From Halanaerobium sp051746665 (lineage in GTDB: Bacteria > Bacillota > Halanaerobiia > Halanaerobiales > Halanaerobiaceae), in assembly GCA_051746665.1 (NCBI GenBank), contig JBNJFG010000040.1, positions 1-18,607 of the forward strand: 18,607 nucleotides of DNA, read 5' to 3'. Shown piece after piece: positions 1 through 7,313 of the stretch. The first letter of the stretch is position 1. Every line of letters starts with the position of its first letter. Under the pieces are notes generated by a model. The model did not search any database. It was not told the DNA's origin and saw only the letters and a list, made by a program, of their open reading frames with translations. Made by a program: the position numbers and the translations under genes.

Positions 1-60
1 AAATTCTAAAGGGAGAGTTATTGTTAAGTTGTAAATTTAAATTAATTATATAATAGATTT

Positions 61-95
61 AAAAAGAGTGGCTGCACCTGCAGCTGCTCTTTTTT
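61..95 (+). terminator. Rho-independent terminator of an upstream gene
   Basis: AAAAAGAGTGGCTGC and GCAGCTGCTCTTTTT form a long stem with two G-T pairs and a tiny loop, followed by a run of T. It must end a transcript from a gene left of the window, since no complete gene lies before it. Confidence 0.8.
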
Positions 96-129
96 GCATG
101 TAAAGAATTAATAATATTATCGAAAGAAA

Positions 130-161
130 TTCATACTTTCTTCACATTTATCTTTTATAAT
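130..161 (+). promoter_or_regulatory. Direct-repeat promoter module, copy 1
   Basis: TTCATA-N5-TTCACA-N9-TATAAT. The two hexamers are 11 bp apart, the phasing typical of OmpR/PhoB-family response regulator sites placed over a weak -35. The same arrangement recurs at 14081-14112 with 27 of 32 bases identical. No cognate regulator is encoded in the window, so the regulator is unknown. Confidence 0.45.
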
Positions 162-227
162 TATTCTAGATTAAACCTGACAGGAATAGTATAGATTAAC
201 ATTTATCCATCGCGATATTACATTATG

Positions 228-256
228 TTGACAGAAATAATCTTGAGTGTTATACT
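228..256 (+). promoter_or_regulatory. Sigma-A promoter of the first DUF305 gene
   Basis: A perfect -35 TTGACA (228-233) and TATACT (251-256) are separated by exactly 17 bp, 64 bp before the DUF305 start. The downstream part (from 254) is duplicated before the second DUF305 gene, but the -35 is not. Confidence 0.8.
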
Positions 257-265
257 ATGTTTAAG

Positions 266-282
266 ATACCTAATAGGGGTAT
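266..282 (+). promoter_or_regulatory. CsoR-like operator, copy 1
   Basis: ATACCTAATAGGGGTAT is an inverted repeat (ATACC/GGTAT) lying 9 bp downstream of the -10, over the expected transcription start. As I recall them, Bacillus CsoR copper-repressor boxes have the form ATACCC-N5-GGGTAT with a G-rich right half. A second match is at 14117-14133. Assignment to CsoR is inference; no csoR gene is in the window. Confidence 0.5.
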
Positions 283-319
283 ATTGGAACGGACTTAAGT
301 TTCAAAGGAGGCCAATTAT

Positions 320-880
320 ATGAAAAGAAATTTAATTATTACTTTAATTATTTTAGCAATTATTGGTACAGGAGTTAATTTTGCTTTTGCTCAACCTGGA
401 CCAGGGATGATGGGGCCTGGAAGAATGGGACCCGGAATGATGGAATCAGTTGATAGTGAATATGAATTTCTAATAAAAATGATACCTCATCATGAGGAAG
501 CAGTAGCTAATGCAAAAATATTAAGAGATAATACAAACAGAGAAGAAATGAGAGAATTTGCAAAAGATATTATAGAAGTTCAGAATCAGGAAATTGAAGA
601 AATGGAAAAATATCTGGCTGAATGGTACCCGAATAGAACAAATAATTATCAGTATCAGCCAATGATGGGAGATTATGAAGGCTTAACTGGAGAAGAACTT
701 GATTATTACTTTTTAGAAGATATGATTTTTCATCACATGGGAGCAGTAATGATGTCACAGCAGTTAATTAGACAGGGATTAGATGAACATCGAGAAGTAT
801 ATTTACTTGCTAGAAGTATCAGAGATAGTCAGCGCCAGGAGATTTTCATGATGAGAGACTGGCTTGATAACTGGTATTAA
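320..880 (+). CDS. Secreted DUF305 protein, Met/His-rich (probable copper binder), copy 1
   Basis: 186 residues. An N-terminal signal peptide (hydrophobic about 4-23) is followed by a likely signal peptidase I site at AFA|Q (24/25), so the mature protein is extracytoplasmic. Next comes a Met/Gly/Pro linker (about 25-41: GPGMMGPGRMGPGMM), then the DUF305 fold, a ferritin-like helical domain with two HH motifs: MIPHHEEA (H57-H58) and MIFHHMGAVMM (H138-H139), plus further Met pairs. DUF305 proteins such as cyanobacterial CopM bind copper in the periplasm; that role is inferred here from the Met/His pattern. AAAGGAGG (304-311) fixes the start. The gene is 31 bp before a SHOCT membrane protein and probably cotranscribed with it. 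A close paralogue lies at 16536-17096. Confidence 0.85.
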   Translation: MKRNLIITLIILAIIGTGVNFAFAQPGPGMMGPGRMGPGMMESVDSEYEFLIKMIPHHEEAVANAKILRDNTNREEMREFAKDIIEVQNQEIEEMEKYLAEWYPNRTNNYQYQPMMGDYEGLTGEELDYYFLEDMIFHHMGAVMMSQQLIRQGLDEHREVYLLARSIRDSQRQEIFMMRDWLDNWY

Positions 881-911
881 TAAATAAAATTTTAAAAAAG
901 GAGGAATTATT

Positions 912-1229
912 ATGATGGGTTTTGGTCCTGGAATGATGGGTGGAGGATTTTCAATAATTTTTTGGATAGTAATTATCGGAGTGGCTTATTATTTCTTTAA
1001 AGAATATAATAGAAAAAATAACCACAGACATGATGATCGCAGAAATGGTGGTCCGTCTGGTTATAAAGGTCATAATAATTTTGATAATCATCGAGATAAA
1101 TTTAATAAAAGAAAAGAAATTGAATATAAAAATGAGGAAGATAGTGCAGAAAAGATTGCTAGAGAGCGTTATGCAAAAGGTGAAATTTCTAAAGCTGAAT
1201 TAAGAGAAATATTGGATAATTTAAGTTAA
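912..1229 (+). CDS. Small membrane protein with C-terminal SHOCT domain
   Basis: 105 residues. It starts MMGFGPGMMGGGF and has one membrane helix (about 13-29), then a charged His/Asn/Arg-rich linker (about 34-75). The C-terminal motif AEKIARERYAKGEISKAEL is a typical SHOCT short helical hairpin (about 80-103). SHOCT domains are found on many small membrane or oligomerising proteins with no single function. AAAGGAGGA (897-905) sits before ATGATG. The N-terminus and SHOCT are nearly repeated in the gene at 14161. Coupling with a Met/His-rich DUF305 protein suggests a role in metal or envelope stress, but this is inference. Confidence 0.8.
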   Translation: MMGFGPGMMGGGFSIIFWIVIIGVAYYFFKEYNRKNNHRHDDRRNGGPSGYKGHNNFDNHRDKFNKRKEIEYKNEEDSAEKIARERYAKGEISKAELREILDNLS

Positions 1230-1282
1230 TTATACTGATGCTTAAAAAATGTTTAAGAAAGTGATGAAAAGCAATTAAAAAT

Positions 1283-1311
1283 TTGACAAAATATAAATTA
1301 AGTGATATTCT
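1283..1311 (+). promoter_or_regulatory. Promoter of the SAM-riboswitch operon
   Basis: TTGACA (1283-1288), a 17-bp spacer and TATTCT (1306-1311), about 45 bp before the aptamer. A better-looking TATAAT at 1313-1318 would need a 24-bp spacer and is less likely as the partner of this -35. Confidence 0.55.
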
Positions 1312-1354
1312 CTATAATCAAATACTAATAAAATAAAATTAATCAAAAATTTAA

Positions 1355-1460
1355 TAATTCATCAAGAGTGGTGGAGGGACTGGCCCTTTGAAACCCAGCA
1401 ACCTACCTGTAAGGTAAGGTGCTAAATCCTGCATTTCAAAGAAATGATAGATGAGAGGAA
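1355..1460 (+). promoter_or_regulatory. SAM-I (S-box) riboswitch aptamer
   Basis: The classic S-box core is present: ATCAAGAGTGGTGGAGGGAC, then TGGCCCTTTGAAACCCAGCAACC, GGTGCTAAATCCTGC and finally GATGAGAGGAA. P1 pairs TTCATC (about 1359-1364) with GATGAG (1450-1455). The 3' arm GAGAGG (1453-1458) can instead pair with CCTCTC (1470-1475), forming an antiterminator. S-box RNAs bind S-adenosylmethionine and terminate transcription when SAM is plentiful, so the operon below should be on when SAM is low. Confidence 0.97.
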
Positions 1461-1465
1461 TATAA

Positions 1466-1493
1466 AAGCCCTCTCACGAGGGTTTATTTTTTT
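1466..1493 (+). terminator. Riboswitch-controlled terminator
   Basis: AAGCCCTC-TCAC-GAGGGTTT stem-loop followed by a T run. Its 5' arm overlaps the CCTCTC segment used by the antiterminator, so it is the expression platform of the S-box. Confidence 0.9.
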
Positions 1494-1526
1494 ACCACTT
1501 TTGCAGTTATTGAAAGGTGGTTTTTG
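1494..1526 (+). terminator. Second terminator-like hairpin in the leader
   Basis: ACCACTTTT and GAAAGGTGGT pair across a short loop and are followed by TTTTT, starting directly after the riboswitch terminator T run. It would act on transcripts that escape the first terminator. It is not obviously SAM-dependent, and may be a back-up terminator or a processing hairpin. Confidence 0.5.
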
Positions 1527-1689
1527 TTTATATTATTATTTGATTTATTAGAAATATTTATTAGGAAAAAATAATTTATAAGGAGGTGTAAAAAAACCAA
1601 ATTAAAAAATGTCTTATTCATTTAGTTTGTATTTTTGATAGAATAATAAAATTTACAATATTTTAAAAAAGTAGAGGAGAATTTAAATT

Positions 1690-2505
1690 ATGAAAAAAAC
1701 ATTAAAATCAATTTTAATTAGTAGTGGAGTAGTTATAGTAGTGTCTTTATATTTATTTTTAGCTGCAAATACAGTAATGGCAGCAGATCAAGTCTTAAAA
1801 GTTGGCGCAACAGCTGGCCCTTTTGCTCAAATTTTAGAGGCTGTAAAGCCCGTTCTTGCAGAAGAAAATATAGAACTTGAAATTGTAGAATTTACTGATT
1901 ATGTGACTCCAAATTTAGCACTTGCTGATGGCAGTTTGGATGCAAATACTTTTCAGCATATACCATATTTTGAAAGATTTAAATCTGATAGAGATTTAGA
2001 CTTAATTTCAGCAGCAAAAACAATTGTAATTCCAATTGCAATTTATTCTGATAAATATGACTCATTAAGTGAAATCCCAAAAAATTCTACAATAGCAATC
2101 CCAAACGATCCAACAAATGGTGGTAGAGCCTTACTTTTATTTGAAAAAGCGGGTTTAATAAAATTAGATGATTCAGTTGGAATCAATGCTACAATTTTGG
2201 ATATTGAGTCTAATCCCCACAATTTAAAGTTTCACGAAGTTGAAGCTGCTCAAACAGCTAGAGTTATACCTGATGTAGCAGCAGCTGCTGTTAATTCAAA
2301 TTATGCTTTAGATCTTGGAATGAACCCTAAAGAAGATTCTATATATATTGAAGATGGTGATTCACCATATGTCTGTATTGTAGCAGTAAGACCAGAAGAT
2401 CAAGACAATCCATTAATTAAGAAGTTTATAGCTGCTTATCAATCTGAAGAAGTTCGTGCGTTTATAAATGAAGAATTTGATGGTTCAGTTATACCAGCAT
2501 TTTAA
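1690..2505 (+). CDS. metQ: MetQ/NlpA-family substrate-binding protein, SAM-regulated
   Basis: 271 residues, the usual length for MetQ (lipoprotein-9/NlpA family), the methionine-binding component of MetNIQ importers. The mature part begins LKVGATAGPFAQILEAVKP and keeps family segments such as YVTPNLALADGSLDANTFQH and IAIPNDPTNGGRALLLFEKAG. The N-terminus is a hydrophobic segment (about 7-27) ending TVMAADQ. There is no lipobox cysteine, so it is either released at AMA/AD or stays anchored by the helix, unlike typical lipidated MetQ. It is the first gene after the S-box; AGAGGAG (1673-1679) precedes the ATG. No metN (ATPase) or metI (permease) lies beside it, so the partner transporter is elsewhere or different. 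Methionine or a close analogue is the likely ligand (inferred from regulation and family). Confidence 0.85.
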   Translation: MKKTLKSILISSGVVIVVSLYLFLAANTVMAADQVLKVGATAGPFAQILEAVKPVLAEENIELEIVEFTDYVTPNLALADGSLDANTFQHIPYFERFKSDRDLDLISAAKTIVIPIAIYSDKYDSLSEIPKNSTIAIPNDPTNGGRALLLFEKAGLIKLDDSVGINATILDIESNPHNLKFHEVEAAQTARVIPDVAAAAVNSNYALDLGMNPKEDSIYIEDGDSPYVCIVAVRPEDQDNPLIKKFIAAYQSEEVRAFINEEFDGSVIPAF

Positions 2506-2544
2506 TGATTACAAATACAGTAAAATTTAAAAAGGGGTTTTGAT

Positions 2545-3717
2545 ATGCCAGAATTAAACAAAAAAATAGATAAATTTAGCGATTCAGTTATTAGAAGGAT
2601 GACTCGGATAGCTAATAAATATGACGCTATAAATCTATCTCAGGGTTTTCCGGATTTTGATCCACCTGAGGAATTAAAAGAATCATTAAAAGAGGTTGCA
2701 GGAGGCAGTATTCATCAGTATTCAGTTACCTGGGGAGCACCAAATTTTAGAGAAGCTCTGGCAAAAAAACAATCGAAGTTTATGGGCTTGGATATTGATC
2801 CAGAAAAAGAAATAGTTGTAACCTGTGGTAGTACCGAAGCAATGATGGCAGCAATGATGACAGTCTGCAGCCCAGGAGATAAAGTTGTTGTTTTTTCTCC
2901 ATTTTATGAAAATTATGCTGCTGATGCTATTCTTTCAGGTGCAGAACCTATTTATGTAAATTTAGAGCCGCCTGAGTTTGATTTTGATCCAAAAGAATTA
3001 GAAGCAGCTTTAAAACAGGGAGTAAAAGCTTTGATTCTCTGTAATCCTTCCAACCCAAGTGGTAAAGTGTTTAGTCGTTCAGAACTGGAAACTATTGCTG
3101 AACTTGTAGAAAAATATGATGCTTTTGTGATCACTGATGAGGTATATGAACATATTGTTTATCCACCATATCAGCACACATATTTTGCATCACTTCCAGG
3201 AATGTTTAAGAGAACTATTTCCTGCAGTTCACTCTCAAAAACTTATTCAATAACTGGCTGGAGGCTGGGCTATTTAATAGCACCAGCAGAAATAATTAAT
3301 GGAGCCAAACAGATCCATGATTTTTTAACAGTTGGCGCTGCATCTCCACTTCAGGAAGCCGCTGTTACAGCATTAAAGTTTGATGAAAAATATTATCAGG
3401 AATTAGAAAAAAAATATGAAAAGAAAAGAGATTATTTCCTGAAAGGTTTAGATAAAATTGGACTTAAGTATACTAAACCTCAGGGAGCATATTATATAAT
3501 GGTAGATATTAGTGAATTTAATTTTGAAGATGATCTTGAATTTTGTGAGTGGATGATCAAAGAAGTTGGTGTTGCAGCAGTACCTGGTTCCAGTTTTTTT
3601 AAAGAAGATGTTAAACATTTAATAAGATTTCATTATGCAAAAAAGGAAGAGACTTTAAAAAAAGCTTTAAAAAGACTAGAAAAATTACCAGAAAAAGCAA
3701 GACAGAGAAATTCATAA
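2545..3717 (+). CDS. PLP-dependent aminotransferase, YbdL/kynurenine-aminotransferase type
   Basis: 390 residues, full length for a fold-type I aminotransferase (class I/II). The N-terminal INLSQGFPDFDPP is characteristic of the kynurenine/glutamine transaminase K and methionine aminotransferase (YbdL) branch. Also seen are LCNPSNPSGKVF, ITDEVYEH and the PLP lysine in SSLSKTYSITGWR (K232). The C-terminal arginine region is LIRFHYAKKEE. AAAGGGG (2531-2537) lies 7 bp before the ATG. There is only a 39-bp gap from metQ with no terminator, so it is under the S-box. Predicted reaction: methionine plus a 2-oxo acid to 4-methylthio-2-oxobutanoate plus an amino acid, reversible. Activity on aromatic amino acids is an alternative for this broad family. 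Confidence 0.85.
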   Translation: MPELNKKIDKFSDSVIRRMTRIANKYDAINLSQGFPDFDPPEELKESLKEVAGGSIHQYSVTWGAPNFREALAKKQSKFMGLDIDPEKEIVVTCGSTEAMMAAMMTVCSPGDKVVVFSPFYENYAADAILSGAEPIYVNLEPPEFDFDPKELEAALKQGVKALILCNPSNPSGKVFSRSELETIAELVEKYDAFVITDEVYEHIVYPPYQHTYFASLPGMFKRTISCSSLSKTYSITGWRLGYLIAPAEIINGAKQIHDFLTVGAASPLQEAAVTALKFDEKYYQELEKKYEKKRDYFLKGLDKIGLKYTKPQGAYYIMVDISEFNFEDDLEFCEWMIKEVGVAAVPGSSFFKEDVKHLIRFHYAKKEETLKKALKRLEKLPEKARQRNS

Positions 3718-3751
3718 ATTAAATTTAAAAAGCAGAGGAAGTGTTTAAGAT

Positions 3752-4852
3752 ATGCATTTAGTAATGGGTTCTCCCAATAGATATATGCAGGAAAAAAATA
3801 TTTTAGCAGAAGCAGGTCAACATATTGCACCACTAGGTAAAAAAGCTTTGCTTGTAGGTGATGATACTACATTAGAGGTAGTAAGAGAAAAACTTCATAA
3901 AAGTTTAAAAGAAAATGATATTAAATTTAGAGAAGAAATTTTTGGGGGAGAGGTGACAAAAAAAGAATCTCACAGAATAGCTGACTTACTCAAAAAAGAT
4001 AAATTTGATTTAATTATAGGTATAGGTGGTGGTAAAGCGATTGATACAGCAAAAGCAGCTGCAGCTTTTGCAGATCGTAAATTAATAACAATTCCAACTA
4101 TTGCCTCAAATTGTGCTGCCTGGACTCCCTTATCAGTTTTTTATGATGAAGCAGGTACTTTTGAAGAATATATTATTTTTCAATATAGTCCGACTTTAGT
4201 CCTGGTAGATACTGAAATTATCGCTGATTCTCCCTTGAATTATTTTAAAGCAGGAATTGCAGATACAGTTGTTAAATTTTATGAGGCGCGTGCTTCTGCA
4301 GCAGATAAAGAAAAAAATGTTCCAACAAGAGCAGCCTTAAAAATTGCTGAAGAATGTAAAGATGTTCTCTTTGAATATGGAGTACAAGCTGCAGCTGATC
4401 TAGAAGCAAAAAAAGCGACTAAAGAATTAGAAAAAACTATTGACAGTATAATTGCTCTGGGAGGAATGGTTGGTGGTATTGGTGATAACAACTGCCGAAT
4501 TGCCGCCGCACATGCCGTCCATAATGGTTTAACAGTTCTTCCTGAGACACATGATCTTTTACATGGAGAAAAAGTTGCTTTTGGTAATTTAGTTCAGCTG
4601 CAGCTGGAAAATAATGAAGCTGAATTTTATGAATTGTTATCTCTGCTCCATAAATTGGATCAACCAGTTTCTCTAGCTCAACTTGGTCTGGAAAATGCTG
4701 CTGAAAAAGATTTAGCCAAAGTTGCTGCTAAAAGCTGTATTCCAGAAGAATCGATTCATAATTTACCTTTTAAAGTAACTGAAGAAGCAGTTTTAGAAGC
4801 TATTAAAGATGTTGATGTTAAGGCTGAGAACTTTCTTAATGAATTAAAATAA
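3752..4852 (+). CDS. YbdH/HcxA-like iron-type dehydrogenase (2-oxoacid/2-hydroxyacid)
   Basis: 366 residues of the GldA-like iron-containing dehydrogenase fold. The NAD(P) loop is GIGGGKAIDTAKA (about 90-102). Metal ligands by family position are D171 (GIADTVVKF), H254 (AAHAVHNG) and H271 (LHGEKVAFG). PTIASNCAAWTPLSVFYDEAG, AAHAVHNGLTVLPETH and PEESIHNLP closely match E. coli YbdH (HcxA) as I remember it, rather than glycerol dehydrogenase, which has a different substrate loop. HcxA reduces 2-oxo acids such as 2-oxobutanoate to 2-hydroxy acids with NADPH. In E. coli, ybdH neighbours ybdL, an aminotransferase related to the preceding gene. The gene is 34 bp after that gene, behind AGAGGAA (3734-3740). 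Expected role: interconvert 4-methylthio-2-oxobutanoate and 2-hydroxy-4-methylthiobutanoate (inference). Confidence 0.82.
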   Translation: MHLVMGSPNRYMQEKNILAEAGQHIAPLGKKALLVGDDTTLEVVREKLHKSLKENDIKFREEIFGGEVTKKESHRIADLLKKDKFDLIIGIGGGKAIDTAKAAAAFADRKLITIPTIASNCAAWTPLSVFYDEAGTFEEYIIFQYSPTLVLVDTEIIADSPLNYFKAGIADTVVKFYEARASAADKEKNVPTRAALKIAEECKDVLFEYGVQAAADLEAKKATKELEKTIDSIIALGGMVGGIGDNNCRIAAAHAVHNGLTVLPETHDLLHGEKVAFGNLVQLQLENNEAEFYELLSLLHKLDQPVSLAQLGLENAAEKDLAKVAAKSCIPEESIHNLPFKVTEEAVLEAIKDVDVKAENFLNELK

Positions 4853-4938
4853 AGCTTGATAAAAAAAATATGCTAAACTTTCTGCTTTCCTTCCTGTTTT
4901 GATTTAATGGTTTTATCAATATTCTTTGCTTAAAGGCC

Positions 4939-4967
4939 TTGTTTTATTGGATATTAAATGTTAAAAT
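4939..4967 (+). promoter_or_regulatory. Possible promoter of the HD/YczE pair
   Basis: TTGTTT (4939-4944), 17 bp, TAAAAT (4962-4967), 69 bp before the HD gene. It is a moderate match in very AT-rich sequence. The rest of the 4853-5035 gap holds nothing else recognisable. Confidence 0.35.
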
Positions 4968-5035
4968 TTGATAGATGAAATGTTAATTTGAAAATATATA
5001 AGTAAATACATGTTTGGATACAGGAAGGTGCAAAA

Positions 5036-5755
5036 ATGAAGGAAAAGTTTATTGCTGATTTAAAAAAGACAGGTAAAAATGGAATAGAAGAGTTAATATT
5101 ATATTTGGAAGAAATTGATTTTTATGATAAACCTGCGAGCATCAGGCATCATTTAAATGTTACTGGTGGTCTATTGGAACATACTGAAAATGTTAAAAAA
5201 GAATATTTAAAGCTTAATCAAGAAATAAATGCAGGTATTCCCTGGGAAAATATTATAATTCAAGCATCGATACATGATCTCGAAAAATGCTTTGCCTATA
5301 CTTCTGAGATGCAGCACACTATTACAGAGGGTCAAAATAACTTTTTAAGAAGTTTAGTTAGAGATAATATGGATTTATATAACACTTATGGACTTGATAA
5401 ATATGTTGAAAATAAGGAGTTTATTATTTCAAAAGAGTATGCGAGTGACTTAATAAAATGGTTTAAAGATGGAAGAAATATTGCTCCACCTGATGTGAGA
5501 AGTGACTGGAATTATAATGAGGACAACTTGCCCTTAAATCATTCTATGCGTGCTATACTTGAGGCTTCAAAATTTATTGAGCTGGAGCAGAGAGATGTGC
5601 TTGCGATTACTTATCATATGGGACCTTATGGCCCATTTGATGAACGCAAAAGATCTAAAGCAGAAGAACTTTATCCTGATGTAAGGCTTCTACATCTTGC
5701 TGACTCTATTGCGACTAAGAAAGAAGATATTGAAGAAGCACTAAAAAATGATTAG
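5036..5755 (+). CDS. HD-domain protein (putative metal-dependent phosphohydrolase)
   Basis: 239 residues. HD-superfamily metal ligands are visible in order: RHHLNVTGGLLEHTENV (about 37-53), IHDLEK (HD about 80-81), NHSMRAIL (about 168) and YHMGPYGPFDE, with the closing LLHLADSIATKKED. The GGLLEHT segment resembles the HD domains of YhaM-like 3'-5' exoribonucleases, but the OB-fold part of YhaM is missing, so the substrate is not assigned. AGGAAGGTG (5022-5030) supports the start. The stop codon overlaps the Shine-Dalgarno of the next gene, which suggests translational coupling. Confidence 0.7.
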   Translation: MKEKFIADLKKTGKNGIEELILYLEEIDFYDKPASIRHHLNVTGGLLEHTENVKKEYLKLNQEINAGIPWENIIIQASIHDLEKCFAYTSEMQHTITEGQNNFLRSLVRDNMDLYNTYGLDKYVENKEFIISKEYASDLIKWFKDGRNIAPPDVRSDWNYNEDNLPLNHSMRAILEASKFIELEQRDVLAITYHMGPYGPFDERKRSKAEELYPDVRLLHLADSIATKKEDIEEALKND

Positions 5756-5766
5756 GAGAATTAGAT

Positions 5767-6408
5767 ATGTATAATTTTTTTGTTAGAATGTTAAGATTAT
5801 TTTTTGGTTTGTTTCTTTATGCTCTTGGAATAGTTGTTACTATGAATGCAAATATAGGATTTGCACCATGGGAAGTTTTTCATAAAGGAATATCGAATAT
5901 TTCTGGATTTACAATCGGACAAATTTCTATACTGGTAGGTTTTTTGATCTGTATTTTAGTTTTATTAATGGGAGAAAAATTAGGTCTAGGAACACTTTTT
6001 AATATGATTATGATTGGGACCTTTATTGATATAATTATGTTTTTTGATTTTATTCCCCATATAAAATCATTTTATTATGGTATTCCAATGCTTTTTTTTG
6101 GATTACTAATTATTGCTGCCGCTTCTTTTTTCTATATATCTTCAGCTTTTGGTGCTGGTCCAAGAGACAGTCTGATGGTTGCTATAGAAAAAAAGACTGG
6201 GTTTAGTTCAGGACAGTCAAAAGGAATAATAGAAGCTTCAGTCGTATTAGCGGGCTGGCTTTTAGGCGGACCGGTAGGTTTAGGGACTGTGCTTGCAGCT
6301 TTTGGTATTGGAGTCTGTATTGATCTTGTTTTTAATTTATTTAATTTTAAACCTTCTGAAATAGAACATGAAACTTTTGCTAAAACATACTCTAGAATTT
6401 TTGAATAA
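5767..6408 (+). CDS. YczE/YyaS-like multi-pass membrane protein
   Basis: 213 residues with about five hydrophobic helices (about 5-25, 45-67, 72-95, 98-120 and 150-193). Family-type motifs are GIVVTMNANIGFAPWEVFHKGIS, TIGQISILVGF and SAFGAGPRDSLMVAI. They match the YczE/YyaS/YitT-like integral membrane group, whose transported substrate is not established. TTAGGAGAA (5752-5760) overlaps the previous stop, an 11-bp gap, so it forms an operon with the HD gene. A bidirectional terminator follows. Confidence 0.75.
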   Translation: MYNFFVRMLRLFFGLFLYALGIVVTMNANIGFAPWEVFHKGISNISGFTIGQISILVGFLICILVLLMGEKLGLGTLFNMIMIGTFIDIIMFFDFIPHIKSFYYGIPMLFFGLLIIAAASFFYISSAFGAGPRDSLMVAIEKKTGFSSGQSKGIIEASVVLAGWLLGGPVGLGTVLAAFGIGVCIDLVFNLFNFKPSEIEHETFAKTYSRIFE

Positions 6409-6423
6409 AATACCAGCTAAACT

Positions 6424-6475
6424 AAAAGAGCCACCTCTCATTTTATAATGATTGGTGGCTTTAATAATTTTTTTA
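6424..6475. terminator. Bidirectional terminator between convergent genes
   Basis: AAAAGAGCCACC pairs with GGTGGCTTT across an 18-base loop. T-rich sequence follows on the plus strand, and the minus strand has CTTTTAG after the stem. It lies between the plus-strand YczE gene and the minus-strand peroxiredoxin. Confidence 0.7.
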
Positions 6476-6485
6476 TTTTAAATGC

Positions 6486-7049
6486 TTAAATTTTTCCAAC
6501 TAGGTCAACTCCAGGCTTAAGAGTTTCATTACCTTCTTTCCATTTAGCTGGGCAAGCTTCGTTAGGATTTTCTCTTACATATTGAGCAGCCTTAATTTTA
6601 CTGACAATAGCGCTTGCATCTCTACCTAAATTCCCAGCATTAATTTCTACTCCCTGAACAACTCCATCTGGATCAATAATAAAAGTAGCTCGATCTGCTA
6701 AACCTTCCTCTTCAATTAAAACATTAAAGTTTTTGCTAAGTTTATGAGAAGGATCTCCTACCATAACAAATTCAATTTCATTTATTGTTGGTGAATTGTC
6801 ATGCCATGCTTTGTGAGTATAATGAGTGTCAGTTGAAACAGAGTAGACTTCAACACCTAAATTTTTTAACTTATCATACTTACTCTGTAAATCTTTTAGC
6901 TCAGTTGGACAAACAAAGGTGAAATCAGCTGGATAAAATACAACTACACTCCATTGATCTTTAAAATCCTCCTCTGTAATTTCTAAAAATTGGTTATTTT
7001 GAAATGCTTGTGCCTTAAATGGTAATACTTCTTTTCCTACTAATGACAT
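6486..7049 (-). CDS. ahpC: AhpC-type 2-Cys peroxiredoxin
   Basis: 187 residues, the standard AhpC length. The peroxidatic cysteine is C47 in YPADFTFVCPTEL and the resolving cysteine C166 in NEACPAKWKEG, the typical 2-Cys arrangement. SVSTDTHYTHKAWHD and RATFIIDPDGVVQ are also classic AhpC. It reduces hydroperoxides in the cytoplasm; the usual reductase AhpF is not adjacent, so another disulfide reductase must serve it. AGGAGGT (7057-7063, minus strand) lies before the ATG. The promoter carries a Fur/PerR-like palindrome, consistent with oxidative- or metal-stress induction in an anaerobe. Confidence 0.95.
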   Translation of the reverse strand: MSLVGKEVLPFKAQAFQNNQFLEITEEDFKDQWSVVVFYPADFTFVCPTELKDLQSKYDKLKNLGVEVYSVSTDTHYTHKAWHDNSPTINEIEFVMVGDPSHKLSKNFNVLIEEEGLADRATFIIDPDGVVQGVEINAGNLGRDASAIVSKIKAAQYVRENPNEACPAKWKEGNETLKPGVDLVGKI

Positions 7050-7093
7050 AATATGTACCTCCTATAATTTTGATTATAATTTATTTAATTAGT

Positions 7094-7112
7094 ATTGATA
7101 ATTGTTATCAAT
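7094..7112. promoter_or_regulatory. Fur/PerR-family operator of the peroxiredoxin
   Basis: ATTGATAATTGTTATCAAT is a perfect inverted repeat with a 3-base centre. The core TGATAAT-T-GTTATCA differs by one base from the Bacillus Fur 7-1-7 box (TGATAATNATTATCA). It lies just downstream of the predicted -10. A twin site is at 10553-10569. Confidence 0.6.
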
Positions 7113-7116
7113 TAAT

Positions 7117-7145
7117 ATTATTGCATATTATTGTTTATCTGTCAA
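7117..7145 (-). promoter_or_regulatory. Promoter of the peroxiredoxin gene
   Basis: On the minus strand, TTGACA (7145-7140), a 17-bp spacer and AATAAT (7122-7117). The Fur-like palindrome begins 5 bp after the -10, where a repressor would block transcription. Confidence 0.5.
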
Positions 7146-7226
7146 GCTGATTTGTAAAATAAGTGATAGAGTGAAAATCTGCTCACAAACCTTGTGGGCT
7201 AGCTCCGAGGATGATCAAAAATTTAA

Positions 7227-7255
7227 TTTAGATAAATTAATTTCTATGATACAAT
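7227..7255 (+). promoter_or_regulatory. Extended -10 promoter before hydF
   Basis: TTTAGA (7227-7232), 17 bp, then TGATACAAT, an extended -10 with TACAAT at 7250-7255. It lies 58 bp before the hydF start. Upstream, CTCACAA-ACC-TTGTGGG (7182-7198) can form a small hairpin without a T run, of unknown meaning. Confidence 0.45.
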
Positions 7256-7313
7256 AAAATAAATTAATAATTAATAAAACTAATTTTAATCTGAATAATA
7301 TGAGGTGAATTAA

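Noticed and set aside
1239..1260. CTTAAA/TTTAAG hairpin after the first SHOCT gene as a terminator
   Set aside because: Six A-T-rich pairs and no T run after it; too weak to call.
7182..7198. CTCACAA-ACC-TTGTGGG hairpin upstream of hydF
   Set aside because: Short stem, no T run and no recognised riboswitch core; not enough to call a regulatory RNA.
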